The translations under genes were made by a program, and so were the position numbers. A DNA stretch of 64,000 nt. Origin: Alkalihalophilus marmarensis DSM 21297. Lineage in GTDB: Bacteria; Bacillota; Bacilli; Bacillales; Bacillaceae_D. Where the stretch lies: the NCBI RefSeq assembly GCF_000474275.2, contig NZ_ATAE01000031.1, positions 59,408-123,407 of the forward strand. Direction: 5' to 3'. Positions 17,961-27,624 of the stretch are shown one piece after another (positions within the stretch are counted from its first letter, which is position 1; each line of letters begins with the position of its first letter). The notes under the pieces were generated by a model, which was not told the origin of the DNA, did not search any database, and saw nothing but the letters and a program-made list of their open reading frames with translations.

Positions 17961-19163
17961 TTAACTATCCACATGTAAGTTTTTTCGGGATTGATGCAAT
18001 AGTTTATGATCAAGCTGGTTCGCTTCCTCTACAGTAAGAGGAATTACAGCATCCCGAAGCCTCATATACGTTTTGGGTTGCTCAGAGATCACCTGCAGAA
18101 AGCCTGCTTCCGTTAAAAATGTGAGATACCCAGCTAGCGTTTCTTCTAAATAGACTGGCTGATAAAAAGACCTCATTTTCAGCCAACGTTTCCCTTCCTT
18201 TTTAAGAAAGCATGAATGAATCGAACGAAAGGTAATAGGGTGGTGAGTTGGCTTTTGAAGAAGACAGGCATACAATAAATACGTCTGCCAAATATGAGGA
18301 GAGGTTTCAATCAAGGAATAGGAAGGAGTGGGCCATCCAGCCTCTATGGGAAATAAAGAAGGCGGGATACGGTGATGATACAATAATTGTTGAAAAAATC
18401 GATCAGTTGGGGTGGGGTAAGGATATGCTTTAGCATAGCGCCATTTCTTTTTGACCTCTATCCAGTTCTCATTAAAGGATGAAATAGGGTCTGGCATATG
18501 CAATAAGTGGGCTAGTAGAAAGTCCTGATTCGAAACTTCACGAAGAGGAGCTACGTGTTTCATTTTAGAAATTGGAGAGGGATGTGTAAGAGTGATAAAT
18601 TTTTGAAGGTCGGAACAATAATAGTGAATGACAGAGGGGATATCACGTAGAATCGAACTGGCATACCATTCAAACGATTGGATAGAAAAGACCTTTGCAC
18701 CTACCCTTTTTAAACGATTGCCGCCAAAAATCCAAATAGGAATGATGCCAAGCTGCTCATACCCTTTCGACCTTTTTCGTATTTGGCTCTCTTCAATAAC
18801 TGAACATTGATATTCGATAGCATAAAGCTGATCTTTCACTTTGAATAACACATCTGGTCTTTGTCTAATAAGCGGAAGATATACTTCAAGTGCAGCTTTA
18901 TAGCCCTGTTTTCTGATCCATTCATATAGCTGCTTTTTCCCTCTCAAATGATAAAGGGATTCAGGCTCTCCTTGAACAGTACATGAAGATCCTTTTTTGT
19001 GAGCAAAATGCCATTGTTTCTTGTCGCCAATCTTGAGAAGAAGTTCGGCCGTACAGCAGGGACAATAAAAATTCACTTCCTCTCTCATATCCTTTAGCTG
19101 GATAAAGGTCCACTGATCACACATTGAAATAGTTGTGCCATCTTTTAGTTTTGCAGTTAACAA
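17961..19163 (-). CDS. coiA: Competence protein CoiA
   Basis: CoiA is a competence-induced nuclease-like protein needed for transformation. The 400-residue product shows an N-terminal zinc-type segment (YCPCC), WHFAHKKGSSC, and a restriction-endonuclease-like core (PDVLF...YAIEYQCS, with D, E and Q residues in the expected order). The start is TTG at 19161-19163 after GGAGGTGTT. Downstream is pepF, as in B. subtilis yjbF-pepF. No K-box for ComK was looked for exhaustively; none was evident. Confidence 0.92.
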   Translation of the reverse strand: MLTAKLKDGTTISMCDQWTFIQLKDMREEVNFYCPCCTAELLLKIGDKKQWHFAHKKGSSCTVQGEPESLYHLRGKKQLYEWIRKQGYKAALEVYLPLIRQRPDVLFKVKDQLYAIEYQCSVIEESQIRKRSKGYEQLGIIPIWIFGGNRLKRVGAKVFSIQSFEWYASSILRDIPSVIHYYCSDLQKFITLTHPSPISKMKHVAPLREVSNQDFLLAHLLHMPDPISSFNENWIEVKKKWRYAKAYPYPTPTDRFFQQLLYHHRIPPSLFPIEAGWPTPSYSLIETSPHIWQTYLLYACLLQKPTHHPITFRSIHSCFLKKEGKRWLKMRSFYQPVYLEETLAGYLTFLTEAGFLQVISEQPKTYMRLRDAVIPLTVEEANQLDHKLLHQSRKNLHVDS

Positions 19164-19265
19164 CTGAGGAACACCTCCATTCTAAGATAAACCTTTATTC
19201 GACCTCTTCTTCTCGATCTCCTGTTTATTTCTAATAATTAAATCATTCATTTAATTGAAATAAAA

Positions 19266-19301
19266 AATCCCCATTCTTAATTAATAATAAGAAGAGGGAT
19301 T
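19266..19301 (-). terminator. Terminator after cls
   Basis: An imperfect 13-bp stem (19266-19278 with 19289-19301, two mismatches) followed on the minus strand by a T-run. Confidence 0.65.
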
Positions 19302-19319
19302 TCTGACTTATTTGTACGT

Positions 19320-20831
19320 TTACAATAATGGTGATAAAAGCCTTGAGGTTGATTCAATTAGCCGATGGAAAAATGGTCGGTTTTTAAACAATGAAAAGTT
19401 AATTTGGTTAGAATGCTCGAGATCGTAAACATAATCACTTACAAGCTTTGTCACACTGCTCGTACGATATAAATAGGCATTCACCTCAAAGTTTAAATGA
19501 AAACTTCTCATATCCATATTAGATGTGCCTATTGATGCTATCTCATGATCGACAATAATTATTTTACTGTGCATAAAACCACGGTTATACTCGTAAACCT
19601 TTACTCCTGCTTCAAGCAGCTCAGGGAAATAAGACCTTGAGGCATGAAAAACAATTCGCTTGTCTGGACGGTTTGGGACAAGGATTCGCACATCAATCCC
19701 GCTTAATGCGGCAATTTTTAAAGCACTTAAGATATCATCATCTGGAATGAAATACGGACTTGCAATCCAAATCGATTTTTTAGCAGAAGTGATCATTGAA
19801 AAGAATAGCTTCTTATTCACTTCCCACCTCGTATCCGGCCCGCTTGCAATCATTTGAACGCCGCCATCTCCCTTTGTCATTGATAGTGAAGGAGATAAAT
19901 ACGTTTGGTTTAAAATCGTTTCACCTGTCTGATAATGCCAGTCCTGCAAGAAAATAAGCTGAAGTGTTCTAACAGCTTCTCCCCTTACATACAAGTGTGT
20001 ATCTCTCCAATAACCAAAGTATGCATCTTTACCTAGATATTCATCACCGATATTTAAACCACCGACAAATCCTACTACCCCATCGATGACAATAATCTTG
20101 CGATGGTTGCGATAATTAATCGTATGAGTTAAAAAAGGTAATTTTACAGGTGAGAACGAAACCATTTCCACTCCTGCATCCTGCAGCTCTTCGACATATG
20201 ACTTCGAAAGCTTCCAGCTCCCTACCCCATCATATAAAAAACGTACATGAACTCCTTCCTTGGCCTTAGAAATTAAAATATCTTTAATTTGGTTACCAAG
20301 GTCATCATGACGAACGATATAATACTCAAGGTGAATATGGTGTTCGGCCATTTTTAGTGCTTGCAGGATATGAGCATAGGTTTCCTTTCCATCTGTTAAT
20401 ACTTTCGTTTCACTTGAAAAGGAGATCGGGTTTTTGCCTAATTTATGAGCTAAGCGGAACAATAATTGTTGATGCCCTCCCATTTTCTTCAGCTGCTCTT
20501 CATTTAACTGCCGCTGCCCCTCAATTTTTTGAAAGGCTCGTTCATCTTCTATTGCTTTTTTAGAAAACCGCTTACTTTTTCTATGATTTTGACCAAACAT
20601 TAAATAAAAGAAAAAGCCAACGACTGGAAATGCCGCTAACACTAGAAGCCAAGTAAGGGTTTTTGTAGGATGTCTGTTCTCAAAGAAAATAATAATTCCA
20701 ATAAATATGACGGATAGAGTAAACACAACGCTAAGCGTTCCTACCATCCAGCTTTGCAGAAAACCTCTTGAAATGTACAGGGCAGCAAATAATAGCGCAA
20801 AAAAAGCTAAAACATTTAATCTGTTTTTCAT
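19320..20831 (-). CDS. cls: Cardiolipin synthase
   Basis: The enzyme joins two phosphatidylglycerol molecules to cardiolipin. The 503-residue protein has two N-terminal membrane helices (about residues 5-55) and two phospholipase D HKD boxes: HRKIIVIDG...GGLNIGDEY near the middle and HSKIIIVD...GTSNMDMRS near the end. I start it at ATG 20829-20831, six bases after GGGAGA, six codons inside the longest frame. In B. subtilis no cls gene lies between coiA and mecA, so this is a local insertion or rearrangement. No regulator site is visible. Confidence 0.95.
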   Translation of the reverse strand: MKNRLNVLAFFALLFAALYISRGFLQSWMVGTLSVVFTLSVIFIGIIIFFENRHPTKTLTWLLVLAAFPVVGFFFYLMFGQNHRKSKRFSKKAIEDERAFQKIEGQRQLNEEQLKKMGGHQQLLFRLAHKLGKNPISFSSETKVLTDGKETYAHILQALKMAEHHIHLEYYIVRHDDLGNQIKDILISKAKEGVHVRFLYDGVGSWKLSKSYVEELQDAGVEMVSFSPVKLPFLTHTINYRNHRKIIVIDGVVGFVGGLNIGDEYLGKDAYFGYWRDTHLYVRGEAVRTLQLIFLQDWHYQTGETILNQTYLSPSLSMTKGDGGVQMIASGPDTRWEVNKKLFFSMITSAKKSIWIASPYFIPDDDILSALKIAALSGIDVRILVPNRPDKRIVFHASRSYFPELLEAGVKVYEYNRGFMHSKIIIVDHEIASIGTSNMDMRSFHLNFEVNAYLYRTSSVTKLVSDYVYDLEHSNQINFSLFKNRPFFHRLIESTSRLLSPLL

Positions 20832-20905
20832 TTTATTCTCCCATGGCAATTAATAAATGGTGGTTGATTAACAACCTTATTTTAACATTGATCAAGATAA
20901 AAGAA

Positions 20906-20932
20906 AGCCGACTTCTTTATGAAATCGGCTTA
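20906..20932 (-). terminator. Terminator after mecA
   Basis: An 11-bp stem (20906-20916 with 20922-20932, one mismatch), with T-rich sequence after it on the minus strand. Confidence 0.75.
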
Positions 20933-20938
20933 CATCAG

Positions 20939-21592
20939 TTAATTTTGTGAAAAATGACCTCTTAGGTGTTTAAGAGCATATTCTCCAATAATCTCTTTAC
21001 CATACTCTTGCATACGGTAAATGGAAAGGTCTGTTTCGTATCCATATTCAAGCATTTGACTTAACATGTCATCCTGCTCATCTTCGTTATATTGATCGTC
21101 ATTAAATAGCACATGCAAATAATAACGTCCTTCGAAATGATATAGTTCATTTTCAAGATCGTCTATAAAAAAGTTATGGCTTAACGAAATAATATCTTCA
21201 AAATCATTAAAACCAATCACAATTTCCAGCTGATCTGTATCAATACCTTCATCGTCTTCACTTGAATGACCTGTCATTAAGTCAACGATGTTCTCGTCAG
21301 TTTTTTCTTTATCCTGACTCACAGGGATTTCGAGTTTCACATTGCCATCACTCACTTGTCCGCGGGTAACCACAATTTCTAACCCTTTATCTAATGCATG
21401 AACTTGAATCCATAAAGGTCCATCTAATTCAAATTCATCTCGGTCATTTGCCTCATTCATCATTTCGAAGAAGAGCTCTTCGCCACGTTCACGATTATAC
21501 CAAATTTCGTCTCGGTCAAAGCCCCGGTCCTCAATATCTTTATACGTAATAAAGAATTTAATTGTTGTATCATTCACGCGTTCAATATCCAT
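20939..21592 (-). CDS. mecA: Adaptor protein MecA
   Basis: MecA brings ComK and other substrates to the ClpC ATPase and activates ClpCP. The 217-residue protein has the conserved N-terminal domain (MDIERVNDTTIKFFITYKDIE) and the C-terminal ClpC-binding domain (about residues 120-217), separated by an acidic linker. The start ATG at 21590-21592 follows a GGGAGG site. Genomic context with spx, spxH and coiA is the same as in B. subtilis. Confidence 0.97.
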   Translation of the reverse strand: MDIERVNDTTIKFFITYKDIEDRGFDRDEIWYNRERGEELFFEMMNEANDRDEFELDGPLWIQVHALDKGLEIVVTRGQVSDGNVKLEIPVSQDKEKTDENIVDLMTGHSSEDDEGIDTDQLEIVIGFNDFEDIISLSHNFFIDDLENELYHFEGRYYLHVLFNDDQYNEDEQDDMLSQMLEYGYETDLSIYRMQEYGKEIIGEYALKHLRGHFSQN

Positions 21593-22055
21593 GTTCGCTC
21601 TCCCTCCTATCGAACTTTAATCAAACAGAAAAGTAAAGTCTATATCATTCTTATCGACTCAGCTTGCCCTATTTCATACAAAAATAACCTACTACATCCT
21701 TACTGGTTTCAATCTTAGCTGGTTTCAACTATCAATTATTTAAGACATGATTTATAGAGCATATTATCTGTTTCTTATATTTTATGACATATAAGCTCAA
21801 AATGGAAATCTAAAAACCTATTTTTCTATGATTTTTCAGAAAAAAGGCGTTCCAATAATCACACTGCTCCATTTATGAGGTTTTCATCATAATTTAGCCT
21901 GCCTATAAATATATGTGTTCTATAGAGTGTGAAGACAAGCTAGATCATTTTGTCTCATTAGCTGTTATGACTTTTAATTGTTACAGATCACTTTATGTTA
22001 TGTCAAGAATAAATATGATGGATTTAGCTTATACACTATAGGAGCTGATGCATAA
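21593..22055. other. Intergenic region between mecA and the TerC gene
   Basis: 463 bases of AT-rich sequence between divergent genes. It must hold the promoters of both, but I cannot place a convincing -35/-10 pair. I looked for a yybP-ykoY manganese riboswitch in front of the TerC gene and found none: there is no GGGGAGUAG element. Nothing else is supported. Confidence 0.6.
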
Positions 22056-22724
22056 ATGGATATAGATTGGTTCATCTCATTAGTAACCATTATCGGTGTA
22101 GATATTATTTTAGGGGGAGACAATGCGATTGTTGTGGCCTTAGCATGCAGGCATCTTCATCCAGATGTTCGTAATAAGGCAATTATTCTAGGAATTACAT
22201 TAGCCCTTTTGATTAGGATGTGCTTAACCTTTATAGCAGTAGAATTACTAGCAATTCCGTTTTTATTAGCAATTGGCGGTGCTCTATTAATTTACATAGC
22301 CTATTCCCTTCTAGCTACACCAGATGACCACACGACTATTAATGGCGGAAACAGTCTTTATTCAGCAATAAAAGCAATAGTCATTGCAGACTTTGTTATG
22401 GGTTTTGATAATGTCATTGCTGTAGCGGGAGCCGCTCACGGAAACACAACCCTTGTTTTAATAGGCCTCCTCTTTTCAGTGCCTATTATTATATGGGGCA
22501 GCAAAATTATTCTAAAAGCTTTTGATCGCTTTCCTATTATTATTTATTTCGGTGCTGCCATATTGGCCTTTACAGCAACAAGAATGATTAAGCACGAAAA
22601 CATGTTATCGCCTCTATTCACTCATCACCCATCTTTTTCAATTGCATTTCAAGTTATAGTCATTGGGGGGGTTCTTCTTCTAGGCTATCTTACAAAGAAA
22701 AAATACATGCGCCATATTATATAG
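22056..22724 (+). CDS. yjbE: TerC-family integral membrane protein (YjbE)
   Basis: The 222-residue protein has about seven membrane helices and the TerC family motifs DIILGGDNAIVVA at residues 15-27 and ADFVMGFDNVIAVAG, each with an acidic residue in a helix. TerC proteins are linked to Mn2+ export and metal homeostasis. Synteny with mecA and spx fits B. subtilis YjbE. The start ATG at 22056 follows AGGAGCTGATG. It has a terminator shared with spx. Confidence 0.9.
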   Translation: MDIDWFISLVTIIGVDIILGGDNAIVVALACRHLHPDVRNKAIILGITLALLIRMCLTFIAVELLAIPFLLAIGGALLIYIAYSLLATPDDHTTINGGNSLYSAIKAIVIADFVMGFDNVIAVAGAAHGNTTLVLIGLLFSVPIIIWGSKIILKAFDRFPIIIYFGAAILAFTATRMIKHENMLSPLFTHHPSFSIAFQVIVIGGVLLLGYLTKKKYMRHII

Positions 22725-22734
22725 TGAGATGAGA

Positions 22735-22770
22735 AAAACCTTCTAGTTTATGTTTTAACTAGAAGGTTTT
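22735..22770. terminator. Bidirectional terminator between yjbE and spx
   Basis: A perfect 14-bp stem (22735-22748 with 22757-22770) with A-run and T-run flanks. Confidence 0.9.
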
Positions 22771-22773
22771 GTA

Positions 22774-23199
<426 letters not shown>

Positions 23200-23238
23200 C
23201 TATTGATGAAGATTGTTGGGAATTGTCTTATAGATCTA

Positions 23239-23267
23239 ATTATAATGGATTTTTTAAGTTTTGTATA
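23239..23267 (-). promoter_or_regulatory. spx promoter
   Basis: On the minus strand TATACA (23262-23267), a 17-base spacer and TATAAT (23239-23244) make a good sigma-A promoter, about 70 bases before the spx start. A loosely PerR-like A/T inverted sequence overlaps it, but it does not fit the consensus spacing. Confidence 0.6.
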
Positions 23268-23485
23268 GGTAAAGTTCAAATTATCTATACAATAGTTGAA
23301 CAAAGTACTCTATATGCACTTACCTAGTACCCTCATACTCTAAGCATTAAACGTAAAAGTTTCTAAACATTTATGTTTACTTAGTTGATTATACGCTGTT
23401 TTTTCGTTTCATGCCTTACTTGTCACAAGATCGTCACATAAATGGTAGACATTTTAAATTCAAGATAATTATTTGCATAAAAACA

Positions 23486-23510
23486 GCTATGTACATACTT
23501 TGTACATAGC
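23486..23510 (-). terminator. Hairpin after the 47-residue basic gene
   Basis: A perfect 10-bp inverted repeat (23486-23495 with 23501-23510) around a 5-base loop, followed on the minus strand by a short T-tract. It may be a terminator, or an operator, since it is symmetrical and includes GTACA. Confidence 0.5.
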
Positions 23511-23521
23511 CTGTGCGTATA

Positions 23522-23665
23522 CTAGGATGCAGGTGTCCGTTTTGAAGGCTGCGTCATAGGCCTTCTTTTAGGAATTCCTTTTAAATTTTTTGCCTTTTTC
23601 TTAAGGAAATCTTTCACCATGTCTCTTTTTCGTTTTCTCAACTTGTTCTTCTGTGAACCTTTCAT
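23522..23665 (-). CDS. 47-residue very basic protein
   Basis: The frame starts with ATG at 23663-23665 after AAAGGAAGGTG and ends with TAG at 23522-23524. Nearly 40 percent of the residues are Lys or Arg (KNKLRKRKRD, FLKKKAKN), which suggests nucleic-acid or ribosome binding, but no family is known to me. It is placed between yjbC and spx on the same strand and followed by a hairpin, so it may be part of the yjbC unit. Confidence 0.6.
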   Translation of the reverse strand: MKGSQKNKLRKRKRDMVKDFLKKKAKNLKGIPKRRPMTQPSKRTPAS

Positions 23666-23702
23666 CTAGAACACCTTCCTTTACTTGGCGTCAAGAGTCC
23701 AC

Positions 23703-24272
23703 TTATACAGTCGGCTGATCATCGTCACTTGGGTTATTATACGTAAGAACCTGATCGACATCCTCATATGAAGAACCATATAATTCTTTATCCTTATACG
23801 TATGAATATTTTCATACGTATGCTTCATTTTTTCATAGATGCTATGCTCAGATTCATCCGTTGGTGACCAATATAGGATCTCAAGTTCATTCACTTCGTT
23901 TGTCGCTAGTGAACGTCGGCGATATCCTATAGACTGTGCATGTTTGAACCCTTCACGATTATAAAAGCGCTGTCTTTTTTCTGTGTCCGTTTCTTCATAA
24001 TCAATTGGTTCAACTTCAAGGATAATCGGTTTTTGCTTTGCTTTGAGATTATCGAGAAGCTTCTTACCTAACCCTTGACCTCTAGCATCTTTAGAAACAA
24101 ACAAATAATCTACAAATGTAAAGTCATCTGTTTCTACATACATCATAACATGATTTGGCCCTTCATCTTTATGGTAAATATCTGCTTTCTCTTTTAATAA
24201 CAGTTCCATATGTTCTTTTGATTTCATTTCTTCAACAGGAAAATACTTATTTAATTTTTCATACCAATTCAC
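23703..24272 (-). CDS. yjbC: GNAT N-acetyltransferase YjbC
   Basis: The 189-residue protein has a GNAT fold with the acetyl-CoA motif ARGQGLGKKLLD, and a helical C-terminal extension. In B. subtilis yjbC is the gene in front of spx and the two can be co-transcribed. The start is GTG at 24270-24272, directly after GGAGGTC. The acetyl acceptor is unknown. Confidence 0.88.
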   Translation of the reverse strand: MNWYEKLNKYFPVEEMKSKEHMELLLKEKADIYHKDEGPNHVMMYVETDDFTFVDYLFVSKDARGQGLGKKLLDNLKAKQKPIILEVEPIDYEETDTEKRQRFYNREGFKHAQSIGYRRRSLATNEVNELEILYWSPTDESEHSIYEKMKHTYENIHTYKDKELYGSSYEDVDQVLTYNNPSDDDQPTV

Positions 24273-24446
24273 AATTATGACCTCCGTAAAATGTACTATT
24301 ACTAGTATATTCCTCTTTTCAAAAACTATAAACTCGCACTTTACATCATCTTTTGTGAGATAACTTCACACGATGAAGCTAACCGAGATCACACCTCTTT
24401 CTCATAGAATCCTTCTAAGATGCTACGATATACTCTAGAAAACAAA

Positions 24447-24472
24447 AAAGAGCGTCCACTCGGACACTCTTT
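24447..24472 (-). terminator. Terminator after the glycoside hydrolase-like gene
   Basis: An 11-bp stem (24447-24457 with 24462-24472, one mismatch), with a T-run after it on the minus strand. Confidence 0.8.
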
Positions 24473-25682
24473 AATCTAGAGGCTTATAATTCACGCCTTC
24501 TGTGTATCGGTTTGATGCATTCCACAATAAGAACTCATCAATTCCTTCCTCATTTAGAGCTCGTATTTGAGCTTCAACTTCTTCCTTACCGTAAACGAGA
24601 TAATTTCCGGAACCTAAATAACTGGCTGTAAAGTCTTGTATCCATGGACGAGAAACAGGTGGTTCCTCTAATGCCCCTAATACTTGATTTTCAACTTTTG
24701 CATACTCCTTTGTTAACTCATATGGATAGAGATCTGGTTTATCAAGTCCAAAATAAGGAGTCCAGTGGCTCGGGTAAATCATAGATGAGATTACATCTAC
24801 ATTCTCAGATATTTTTGAGAAGTTTTGGCCAATGCCAGGCGCTTCTGATATCGTCGCAGCGTAACCAAAGATGTCTACAGATACGTCCACATCATATGGA
24901 GCTAATCGTTCTCTAGCATAAGCAACAAAATCGGTTACAGCAGAGACACGTTTTTGAATATTATCACCATCTCCGCCTTCATATTCACCAACTGAATACT
25001 GAAGCATCTCATCTCTTCTCTCAAACCCTTCAGGAAATCTTACGTAATCAAATTGAATCTCTTTAAATCCCATTTTGGCTGCTTCTTCTGCAATATCAAT
25101 ATTGTAGTCCCATACTTCTTTTAGAAATGGGTTAACAAATGCTTCTCCTCGTCCATTTTTCCAAACTTGTCCATTATCAAGAAAGGATAAATCCGGACGT
25201 TCTTCAGCTAAGATCGAATCTTTAAAAACAACAATTCTTGCAATCGGGTAAATGTCATTCTCTTCTAATGTCTCCATCATTTGGTCCGTATTGGAAATGA
25301 AGTTTTGGGAAATTCCATAAAAAGGAGAGTCCTCTTCAGGTCGATAGGTGAGATGCCCATGATCCTCTTTAATATCGATTACCATTGAATTAAGGTCGGT
25401 TGAATTAACTAATTCTAAAAGACTTTCAAAGCGTTCTCCTCCAGCTGAATTTCCTGTTACATAAATCCCTCGAACCCCGTCTTCCGGATAAGTAAAGTGG
25501 TACCCTGAATCATAAACAAATCGATTTAATTGCTCTGGCAGCCCAAGAGGCGAACGTTCAACCAATTTAAAGGCATGGTCTTTTGCCTGCACCGTAGAAG
25601 CCTCTTCTGCCGATACTGGTGACATAACAAATAAGAGTAAAGAAGTCATTACAATCATGACTATGCCGAGATATTTCCCCAT
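24471..25682 (-). CDS. Secreted putative glycoside hydrolase (DUF4015)
   Basis: The 403-residue product has a signal peptide (about residues 1-25, ending SAEE) and a TIM-barrel type domain typical of the DUF4015 family: GIYVTG and a conserved FDYVRFPEGF with the Asp expected in such barrels, then VSVDIFGYA and a SSMIYPSHW segment. Catalytic residues are not experimentally known. It is likely secreted and acts on a polysaccharide. Its terminator overlaps the stop codon. Confidence 0.75.
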   Translation of the reverse strand: MGKYLGIVMIVMTSLLLFVMSPVSAEEASTVQAKDHAFKLVERSPLGLPEQLNRFVYDSGYHFTYPEDGVRGIYVTGNSAGGERFESLLELVNSTDLNSMVIDIKEDHGHLTYRPEEDSPFYGISQNFISNTDQMMETLEENDIYPIARIVVFKDSILAEERPDLSFLDNGQVWKNGRGEAFVNPFLKEVWDYNIDIAEEAAKMGFKEIQFDYVRFPEGFERRDEMLQYSVGEYEGGDGDNIQKRVSAVTDFVAYARERLAPYDVDVSVDIFGYAATISEAPGIGQNFSKISENVDVISSMIYPSHWTPYFGLDKPDLYPYELTKEYAKVENQVLGALEEPPVSRPWIQDFTASYLGSGNYLVYGKEEVEAQIRALNEEGIDEFLLWNASNRYTEGVNYKPLD

Positions 25683-25721
25683 TCATACACAACCTTTCTC
25701 CCTAACTATTTTCTTTATGTA

Positions 25722-25952
25722 TTAATCTTCATCTTTTGCATCCCAATCTTCTGGAATAGGTTCTGCAAGTTCCTCAGCTAATTGCTTTTTCTTTAATTCA
25801 ATTTGTTCCTTGTGCTTTGAAAACTGTGCTTTATTTATTAAATACGTATTTCCATCAAAAACGGCACGAATATTGCCTTTTTGAATCTGTTCTTTGATGT
25901 AGAGGCTGGATACTCCAAGATATTCCGCTAAATCCTCGATGCTTACATACAT
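25722..25952 (-). CDS. Small excisionase-like DNA-binding protein
   Basis: The 76-residue protein opens with a winged-helix/excisionase-type helix-turn-helix (EDLAEYLGVSSLYIKEQIQKG) and ends in an acidic coiled tail. It starts at ATG 25950-25952 after GGAGGAT. Such proteins bind DNA, but here there is no recombinase or phage gene nearby, so a regulatory role is as likely. It lies 40 bases before the glycoside hydrolase gene on the same strand and may form an operon with it. Confidence 0.7.
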   Translation of the reverse strand: MYVSIEDLAEYLGVSSLYIKEQIQKGNIRAVFDGNTYLINKAQFSKHKEQIELKKKQLAEELAEPIPEDWDAKDED

Positions 25953-26015
25953 GTATAATCCTCCCACTTGAATTATAACGTCTCTAATTCATGAAGTCAC
26001 CCTTGAAGCTCCTTC

Positions 26016-26048
26016 AAAAAAAACCGAACAACGACATTCGTTATTCGG
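26016..26048 (-). terminator. Terminator after yplQ-like gene
   Basis: An 11-bp stem (26024-26034 with 26038-26048) followed on the minus strand by an eight-base T-run (26016-26023). Confidence 0.85.
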
Positions 26049-26125
26049 CTCTCTCAATTCTCTATCGTTTCGGGCCTATCGTTTTAACCTTCCACATAAC
26101 CTTTTACCTTCTATACTTTTACCTT

Positions 26126-26770
26126 CTATAATGGAAGAATAAAAATAATGACGAGGAAGAAGTGCAGTACACTCCCTGCTAAAACAAAAAGATGCCAGAT
26201 AGCATGGTGATATTTAAATCCTCTCCACACATAAAAGACTGCTCCAATCGTATAACAAAGTCCTCCTCCAATCAGGAAGATCAGCCCTTCTGTACCTAAG
26301 TTGGTCATAATAGGCTGAATAGCAAATAGTGCTAACCAGCCCATTAAAATATAAAATACAGTCGATAAGAATAAATATTTCTTAACAAAAAAAGCTTTAA
26401 AGACAATCCCGATCGTCGCAAGACCCCAAACAACTCCAAACAATGTCCAACCTAATGCGCCTTGAACAACGATAAATAAAATCGGCGTATAAGAACCTGC
26501 AATAAACAAATAAATAGAGGCATGATCTAACACTTCAAATACATTTTTTGCTTTCCCTGGTGGAAGAGCATGTAACATCGTTGAAGAGATATAGAGCATA
26601 AGCATCGTTGCTCCAAAAATGGTGAAGCTGACAACATGCCAAGCTGATCCGTGTAAACTTGAGAAGACAATGAGTAATACTAATGCGGCAATACTTAATA
26701 ATGCCCCAATACCGTGAGTGATAGCATTTGCTATTTCTTCGCCTTTTGAAAACGTATGTGTCGTATCCAT
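26126..26770 (-). CDS. yplQ: Hemolysin III / PAQR-family membrane protein (YplQ-like)
   Basis: The 214-residue protein has seven membrane helices and the family's conserved residues: SxxxH near the start of helix 2 (STMLHAL), DHASIYLFIAGSYTP, and a C-terminal HAIWHLFVLAGSVLHF that supply the likely zinc site. Its function in bacteria is unclear. I start it at ATG 26768-26770 after AAAGGAGAGA, 29 codons inside the longest frame. Confidence 0.88.
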   Translation of the reverse strand: MDTTHTFSKGEEIANAITHGIGALLSIAALVLLIVFSSLHGSAWHVVSFTIFGATMLMLYISSTMLHALPPGKAKNVFEVLDHASIYLFIAGSYTPILFIVVQGALGWTLFGVVWGLATIGIVFKAFFVKKYLFLSTVFYILMGWLALFAIQPIMTNLGTEGLIFLIGGGLCYTIGAVFYVWRGFKYHHAIWHLFVLAGSVLHFFLVIIFILPL

Positions 26771-26939
26771 TCGTCTCTCCTTTTTGCTAATAATTGCTTT
26801 ATTATAACAGAGAATGGGATAAAAGAATAACAAACAAATCGTACATTTTCGTTGCATCTACTATTCGTCCTCTATATAATAGTAAAAATACATTTTTTGC
26901 TCGTTAGATATCTTACCATACTTGAAAGGAGCCAGTCTC

Positions 26940-27461
26940 ATGAGACATGTCACATTAATTCAACTTTTTAATCACCCAATCACTCAAAAATTCGTAAAAC
27001 GTTCTGGGATGGCGCACGCAATTGCTTGTGCCTTTCATGCCTATAAATTATCAAAAAAATACAATGTGAACCCTGACCTTGCGACAAAAGCTGCTTTTCT
27101 TCATGATATTGGTCATTATACTTGGTATCGCAACGGGAAGTGGGATTATGATTTATACAAACAAAATGATATACATGCGATTAAAGGGGCAGAGCGTGCG
27201 CACAAATTGCTGATTCGTCTTGGAGAACATCCGAAATCAGCAAAAGAAATTGCCCTTGCTATCCTTCTCCATACCGATTCATATCTGCCTCAAGGAGAGC
27301 TTCATTTAAATCCCCTTCAACAAGTGGTTGCCTTAGCTGATGAGGCAGATGAAGAGCCAAGCGGGGAACATCATTACAGAACGATCTCAGATGAGAGAGC
27401 AAGAAAAATGCTTGCCGAACTAGACGACTTAGTAGCACTCGCCTTGTCACAAACCACATAA
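26940..27461 (+). CDS. HD-domain phosphohydrolase
   Basis: The 173-residue protein has an HD fold: His in the first helix (GMAHAIACAFHAYKLS), the HD pair in FLHDIGHYTW, a His in LLHTDSYLP and a final Asp near ALADEAD. It probably acts on a nucleotide or phosphate ester. The ATG at 26940 follows AAAGGAG; the TTG at 26922 is inside that site. It diverges from yplQ and is closed by a terminator. Confidence 0.82.
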   Translation: MRHVTLIQLFNHPITQKFVKRSGMAHAIACAFHAYKLSKKYNVNPDLATKAAFLHDIGHYTWYRNGKWDYDLYKQNDIHAIKGAERAHKLLIRLGEHPKSAKEIALAILLHTDSYLPQGELHLNPLQQVVALADEADEEPSGEHHYRTISDERARKMLAELDDLVALALSQTT

Positions 27462-27496
27462 TACAGAGACATGCACTTCATTATAAATAGTACAAC

Positions 27497-27526
27497 AAAA
27501 GGTTAATCTTTTTTGATTAACCTTTT
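27497..27526 (+). terminator. Terminator after HD gene
   Basis: A perfect 12-bp stem (27497-27508 with 27515-27526) with a T-rich loop. Confidence 0.75.
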
Positions 27527-27571
27527 ATGCTGTTTCTATCCTACTCTGATGTGCGGCCAAAATAAAAATGA

Positions 27572-27600
27572 TTGACGCCCCGCAATCCACATGCTACATT
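27572..27600 (+). promoter_or_regulatory. Promoter of the Mn riboswitch transcript
   Basis: TTGACG (27572-27577), a 17-base spacer and TACATT (27595-27600) form a good sigma-A promoter. It places the start of transcription near 27607, just before the riboswitch. Confidence 0.7.
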
Positions 27601-27624
27601 AATACTTAATCGAATACAGTTAGC

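Noticed and set aside
21870..22055. Mn riboswitch before the TerC gene
   Set aside because: The GGGGAGUAG element and its partner are absent.
23239..23267. PerR box over the spx promoter
   Set aside because: The A/T inverted sequence does not have the spacing of TTATAATNATTATAA.
25722..25952. Phage or integrative element because of the excisionase-like protein
   Set aside because: No integrase, attachment repeats or phage genes are near.
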